Source: Candidatus Binataceae bacterium
Lineage (GTDB): Bacteria > Desulfobacterota > Binatia > Binatales > Binataceae
Assembly (NCBI GenBank): GCA_036495685.1
Contig: DASXMJ010000029.1
Location: 1 to 55,194, forward strand
Direction: 5' to 3'
DNA length: 55,194 bases
In this document: positions 52,240-55,194 of the stretch, piece after piece
How positions within the stretch are numbered: position 1 is the stretch's first letter
How the letters are laid out: every line of letters begins with the position of its first letter
Made by a program: the position numbers and the translations under genes
The notes under the pieces: generated by a model
Databases searched by the model: none
Seen by the model: only the letters and a program-made list of their open reading frames with translations
Told to the model about the DNA's origin: nothing

Positions 52240-53517
52240 TCAACCCTCCGCAGGGACCCGCCCGTCTTTAAAGAACCCGAACAGGTACTGCGCCACCCGC
52301 CGCATCTGGATTTCCTCGGAGCCTTCGGTAATTCGATAGCGGCGATGATGTCGGAAGATGTGCTCGAAGGGCTTGTGGCGCGAGTATCCGATCGCGCCAT
52401 GAACCTGCATCGCGCGATCCGCCGCGTTACACACCAGCCGGTTCGCCCGGTAGTTGCACATCGCCACCTTGTCAGAGATTCTGAGCGCCACCTCGGGTTT
52501 GGGCATCCGGTCCATCTGCCACGCGGTCTTGTGGATGAGCGTCCGCAGCATCTCGGCTTCGGTATGCAGCTCGACCAGCGGCCACTGGATCGCCTGGTTG
52601 ACCGCGAGTGCCTTGCCAAACGGCTTGCGCTCCTTGGCGTATTTCACCGACTCGTTGATGCAAAATTGCGCGGCGCCCAGCGACGAGGCCGCCTGCCGGA
52701 TGCGGTTTTCATGCACGAAGTGCTGCGCGACCGCAAGTCCGTTTTCCGGATCGCCCAGATGCTCGCCCGCGGGCACGTAAATGTCCTTGAACGACACGCG
52801 CGGATGGTCGGTCGGCATATTGAAGGTCCACAGATACTCTTCGATCTTGAAGCCCTCGCTCTTGGTCGGAACGATGAAACAGGTGATGCCGCGCGGACTC
52901 CCGTCCTTGCCCGAGGTGCGCGCGAAAATGAAGTCGTGAGTTGCCACGTGCAATCCGGTGTTCCACATTTTGGCGCCGTTGATTCGCCACCCATCGCCGT
53001 CGCGAGTCCCGCGCGTTTCCATCCAGGTCGCATCCGAGCCGTGATTCGGCTCGGTCAGTCCGAAAGCGATTCGAATCGAGCCATCCAGAATACCGGGGAT
53101 GAACTTCTTCTTTTGCTCCTCGGTGCCGAAGTCGCGAAACATCAGTACCGTCGGCAGGTTGCCGACGATGGAGCTTTCGTTTTGCAGGTCGTTGTGCAAG
53201 CCGAGCCCCTTGGCGGCCAGGTATTCGCGGATAATTGCCATTCCAAGGTTGGTTCCGTCCTTGCCCCCGTATTCCTTGGGCAAGGCGTAGCGCCAATGCC
53301 CCGCCTTGTCGGCTCGCTTGCGCATCTCGACCAGGAGCGCTTCCCATTCGTGGCGCGGAAGCCCATCGCGCTCGAAATCGGTGCGCGCATACTCGCGGCG
53401 GTGGTCGAAGAAGCGGATGTTGTCGTTCTCGCGCTCAAGCGGTTTGATTTCCTTTTCGATGAAGGCGTCGAGTTCCTTCAGGTAGGCCTGGATATCGGCG
53501 GGAATTTCGAAATCCAC
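52240..53517 (-). CDS. Acyl-CoA dehydrogenase family protein, LvaC/ACAD11-like
   Basis: A 425-residue flavoprotein. FAD-region markers are AFGLTEPNHGSDATWMETRG, then WRINGAKMWNTGL, and VQHFVHENRIRQAASSLGAAQ; the C-terminal catalytic base region is RITEGSEEIQMRRVAQ. It fits the ACAD10/11 subgroup, which acts on 4-phosphoacyl-CoA. Ordinary dehydrogenation is the alternative, with electrons going to ETF and the EtfD-like protein at 2735. ATG 53517 follows AGGAGAACC. First gene of a three-gene operon; the upstream 134 bp contain a palindrome. Confidence 0.9.
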   Translation of the reverse strand: MDFEIPADIQAYLKELDAFIEKEIKPLERENDNIRFFDHRREYARTDFERDGLPRHEWEALLVEMRKRADKAGHWRYALPKEYGGKDGTNLGMAIIREYLAAKGLGLHNDLQNESSIVGNLPTVLMFRDFGTEEQKKKFIPGILDGSIRIAFGLTEPNHGSDATWMETRGTRDGDGWRINGAKMWNTGLHVATHDFIFARTSGKDGSPRGITCFIVPTKSEGFKIEEYLWTFNMPTDHPRVSFKDIYVPAGEHLGDPENGLAVAQHFVHENRIRQAASSLGAAQFCINESVKYAKERKPFGKALAVNQAIQWPLVELHTEAEMLRTLIHKTAWQMDRMPKPEVALRISDKVAMCNYRANRLVCNAADRAMQVHGAIGYSRHKPFEHIFRHHRRYRITEGSEEIQMRRVAQYLFGFFKDGRVPAEG

Positions 53518-53557
53518 GGTGGTTCTCCTTTGCTTCCGCAGAGTCCTTGATACGAGC

Positions 53558-53571
53558 TAAACGGGCGTTTA
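53558..53571. promoter_or_regulatory. 14-bp palindrome TAAACG-GG-CGTTTA between divergent genes
   Basis: A perfect inverted repeat (6+6 around GG) lies 40 bp upstream of the acyl-CoA dehydrogenase start and 81 bp before the enoyl-CoA hydratase start. Its place between divergent catabolic genes and its size suit a TetR-family operator sensing an acyl-CoA. No regulator gene is nearby. Confidence 0.55.
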
Positions 53572-53651
53572 ACAAAAGGGCAAATCTAGCAGAAGCGCAA
53601 GAGTTAACGGTAACGGGGGACGTGATAGAGTCCGCTGCGGGAGAAGCATTA

Positions 53652-54554
53652 ATGCCTTATCAAACCATCCTCTATGAGGTCGCAGACAATACCCTGACTA
53701 TCACTCTCAATCGCCCCGAGAAGCTAAACGCATTCACCGGCGTGATGATGAATGAGATGATCGACGCATTTGGCCGGGCCGACGCGGACGACAACGTCCG
53801 CGCGATCATCGTAACTGGCGCGGGGCGCGGCTTCTGCGCCGGTGCCGACCTGTCGGCCGGGGCCAACACCTTCAACTACGAAGCTCGCGAAGATCGCCCG
53901 GATCGCAAACCGCACCTGAAGCCCGATGGCACCGTCGATTGGAGCCACGAATCGATTCGCGACGGCGGCGGCCTGCTGACGTTGCGGATCTTCGATTGTC
54001 TGAAACCGGTCATCGCGGCGGTGAACGGTCCCGCGGTCGGGGTGGGGGTAACCATGCAGCTTGCGATGGACATCCGGCTGGCCTCGGAGAACGCGCGGTT
54101 CGGCTTCGTGTTCGCGCGCCGCGGTTTGGTCCCGGAAGCGTGTTCAAGTTGGTTTCTGCCACGCATCGTCGGAATTTCGCAGGCCCTCGAATGGGCGTTT
54201 AGCGGACGCGTGTTTTCCGCGCAGGAAGCGCTCGAAGGTGGACTGGTGAAAAAACTTTACAAGCCCGACGAACTGCTCCCGGCCACCCGCGCGTTGGCCC
54301 GAGAGATCGCCGACAACACCTCGCAGATCTCGGTCGCGCTGATCCGCCAGATGTTCTGGAAAATGCTCGGCGCGGACCATCCGATGGAGGGACACAAGAT
54401 CGATAGCCGTGGCATCTACGCGCGCGGCTCATCGGCCGACGCGCGCGAAGGGGTCATGTCATTTCTGGAGAAACGAGCGCCCCATTTCTCCGATCGCGTA
54501 TCGACCGGAATGCCCGCCTATTTCCCGTGGTGGACCGAGCGCAAGTTTAGCTGA
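53652..54554 (+). CDS. Enoyl-CoA hydratase/isomerase family protein
   Basis: A 300-residue crotonase-fold protein. Oxyanion-hole loops are GRGFCAGADLSAGANTF and NGPAVGVGVTMQLAMDIRLA. After them RFGFVFARRGLVPEACSSW places a Glu (VPEA) at the usual second catalytic site. An insert of about 35 residues follows the first loop (NYEAREDRPDRKPHLKPDG). ATG 53652 is used, since the family sequence begins there; the frame runs to 53547 but overlaps the palindrome. Divergent from the acyl-CoA dehydrogenase and probably in the same pathway. Confidence 0.9.
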   Translation: MPYQTILYEVADNTLTITLNRPEKLNAFTGVMMNEMIDAFGRADADDNVRAIIVTGAGRGFCAGADLSAGANTFNYEAREDRPDRKPHLKPDGTVDWSHESIRDGGGLLTLRIFDCLKPVIAAVNGPAVGVGVTMQLAMDIRLASENARFGFVFARRGLVPEACSSWFLPRIVGISQALEWAFSGRVFSAQEALEGGLVKKLYKPDELLPATRALAREIADNTSQISVALIRQMFWKMLGADHPMEGHKIDSRGIYARGSSADAREGVMSFLEKRAPHFSDRVSTGMPAYFPWWTERKFS

Positions 54555-54981
54555 GTAATCCACCAGGGGAGGGTGCTGCGCGGTGCCACCAGGCTTTGCA
54601 GCATCTTCGTCTTCTCCGTGACACCTTGCCGGTTGCGCGCGCGAGCTCCTCAAAGGGGCAAAGCATAAACAGCGGCACCCGGGTAAGCGCATCAGCATCA
54701 GTGCACTGCGCGGGATTTGCTCCCCGTTTCTAACAGACTAGGTATAGCCGCTTCATGATCGCGGCTCCGGTACCGATTTCGTAAAAAGGTGAACGACCGA
54801 CTCCGCTCGCCAGAATTGGGCGAAGCCATTGGGTTGGACGGGCGCCAACGCGGGACGTCGTGACGGCTTCGCGGCTACACACGGGAGGGACGATAAGCTC
54901 GCATGCCTGTCCGCGCGTCGTGCCACGCACGTCCTTCGCTGCACCGAGGGCCATCGGCCAAACGGCCTTACGGCGCTTGCT
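54555..54981. other. Intergenic region, no supported gene
   Basis: These 427 bp lie between the enoyl-CoA hydratase and the truncated gene at the right edge, which ends leftwards, so two transcripts converge here. Two overlapping frames (54829-55026 plus, 54753-55007 minus) have low-complexity Arg/Ala composition without fold character. I see no RNA gene or clear terminator. Confidence 0.4.
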
Positions 54982-55194
54982 CTACTGGCACACGGCAACG
55001 GCGTCAACCGTATACCACTGAATTAGAATCCACTCGCGCATATAGAGCTGGGTCTGTGCGTTGGTAAGCTTACCCTGGCACTGTGACACGAGCTGCGAGT
55101 TGGCGGCTTCGGTTATACCGTCCGGGGTAGTGAGGTGAAGTATGCCGTAGTCGCCCGTCGATACCCGCACGGTCTGCCCGCTCCCCGCACGGTT
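54982..55194 (-). CDS. Unknown protein, N-terminus cut by window edge
   Basis: The minus-strand frame is open from the right edge to a stop at 54982, giving 70 residues including YGILHLTTPDGITEAANSQL and a C-terminal ALCQ-like AVAVCQ ending. The mix of Thr, Gln and hydrophobic residues looks like a folded exported domain, with two Cys that could pair. I do not recognise the family. A GTG at 55170 is in frame but the frame continues upstream, so the true start is probably outside. Confidence 0.45.
   Translation of the reverse strand, partial: NRAGSGQTVRVSTGDYGILHLTTPDGITEAANSQLVSQCQGKLTNAQTQLYMREWILIQWYTVDAVAVCQ

Noticed and set aside
54753..55026. Two overlapping small frames on opposite strands near the right edge
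   Set aside because: Arg/Ala-rich, no ribosome site, no fold character; one lies over the end of the more credible truncated gene.

Overview
The window is a GC-rich chromosomal segment (about 60% GC or more by eye) from a Gram-negative, selenocysteine-using bacterium. Evidence for a diderm envelope is an Mla-type ABC lipid transporter with an MCE protein and a lipoprotein. Evidence for selenocysteine use is selB plus two genes with in-frame UGA codons. Catabolic genes abound (epoxide hydrolase, phytanoyl-CoA dioxygenase, amidase, acyl-CoA dehydrogenase, enoyl-CoA hydratases, EtfD-like quinone reductase). This content fits soil lineages formerly grouped with the Deltaproteobacteria, or Binatota-like bacteria. 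There is no rRNA or other strong phylogenetic marker, so that placement is inference. No insertion sequence, integrase, CRISPR array, tRNA or rRNA was seen.

Layout. 1-6.1 kb: a truncated ferritin-like gene, an epoxide hydrolase, a PhyH dioxygenase, an EtfD-like membrane Fe-S oxidoreductase and a divergent YchF-like protein. 6.1-9.7 kb: a stand-alone RNA polymerase alpha C-terminal domain, selB, and selD, which is itself a selenoprotein (UGA at 8652-8654). 9.8-12 kb: nitroreductase and a zinc-type dehydrogenase. 12-15.7 kb: an ECF sigma factor overlapping a four-domain VOC protein, then two single VOC proteins. 15.7-19.4 kb: O-methyltransferase, a lipase-like protein fused to a membrane domain, a YjbR protein and a one-cysteine thioredoxin-like protein. 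19.5-22.3 kb: a MetE-type methyltransferase, a frameshifted low-complexity secreted protein and a DUF2092 protein. 22.4-26.6 kb: SDR, amidase, GPH-type transporter. 26.7-32.6 kb: tkt-gnd-zwf-glk on the minus strand. 33-34.1 kb: an ECF/SnoaL sigma factor with a frameshift. 34.1-43.3 kb: recC-recB-recD. 43.3-46.4 kb: enoyl-CoA hydratase, GNAT, VOC, beta-lactamase-fold hydrolase. 46.4-50 kb: an mlaEFD-lipoprotein operon with a STAS-MlaE fusion. 50.1-50.7 kb: MerR regulator translationally coupled to an unannotated glutaredoxin-like selenoprotein (UGA at 50547-50549). 50.8-54.6 kb: ACAD, APH-family kinase and DUF6285, resembling the LvaC/LvaA/LvaB 4-hydroxyacyl-CoA module, divergent from an enoyl-CoA hydratase. 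The right edge holds a truncated unknown gene.

How the parts fit. SelD makes selenophosphate and SelB delivers Sec-tRNA, so the window contains both the supply (SelD) and one use (the MerR-linked redox protein) of selenium; selA and selC are not here. Acyl-CoA dehydrogenase electrons would pass through ETF (not in the window) to the EtfD-like protein and the quinone pool. The transketolase/6PGDH/G6PDH/glucokinase operon supplies NAD(P)H and pentoses from glucose. The most interesting items are the hidden Sec-glutaredoxin with its MerR operator, the Sec-containing SelD, the isolated alpha-CTD beside selB, the Lva-like operon, and the multi-frameshift repeat protein whose 27-bp repeats show third-position divergence.
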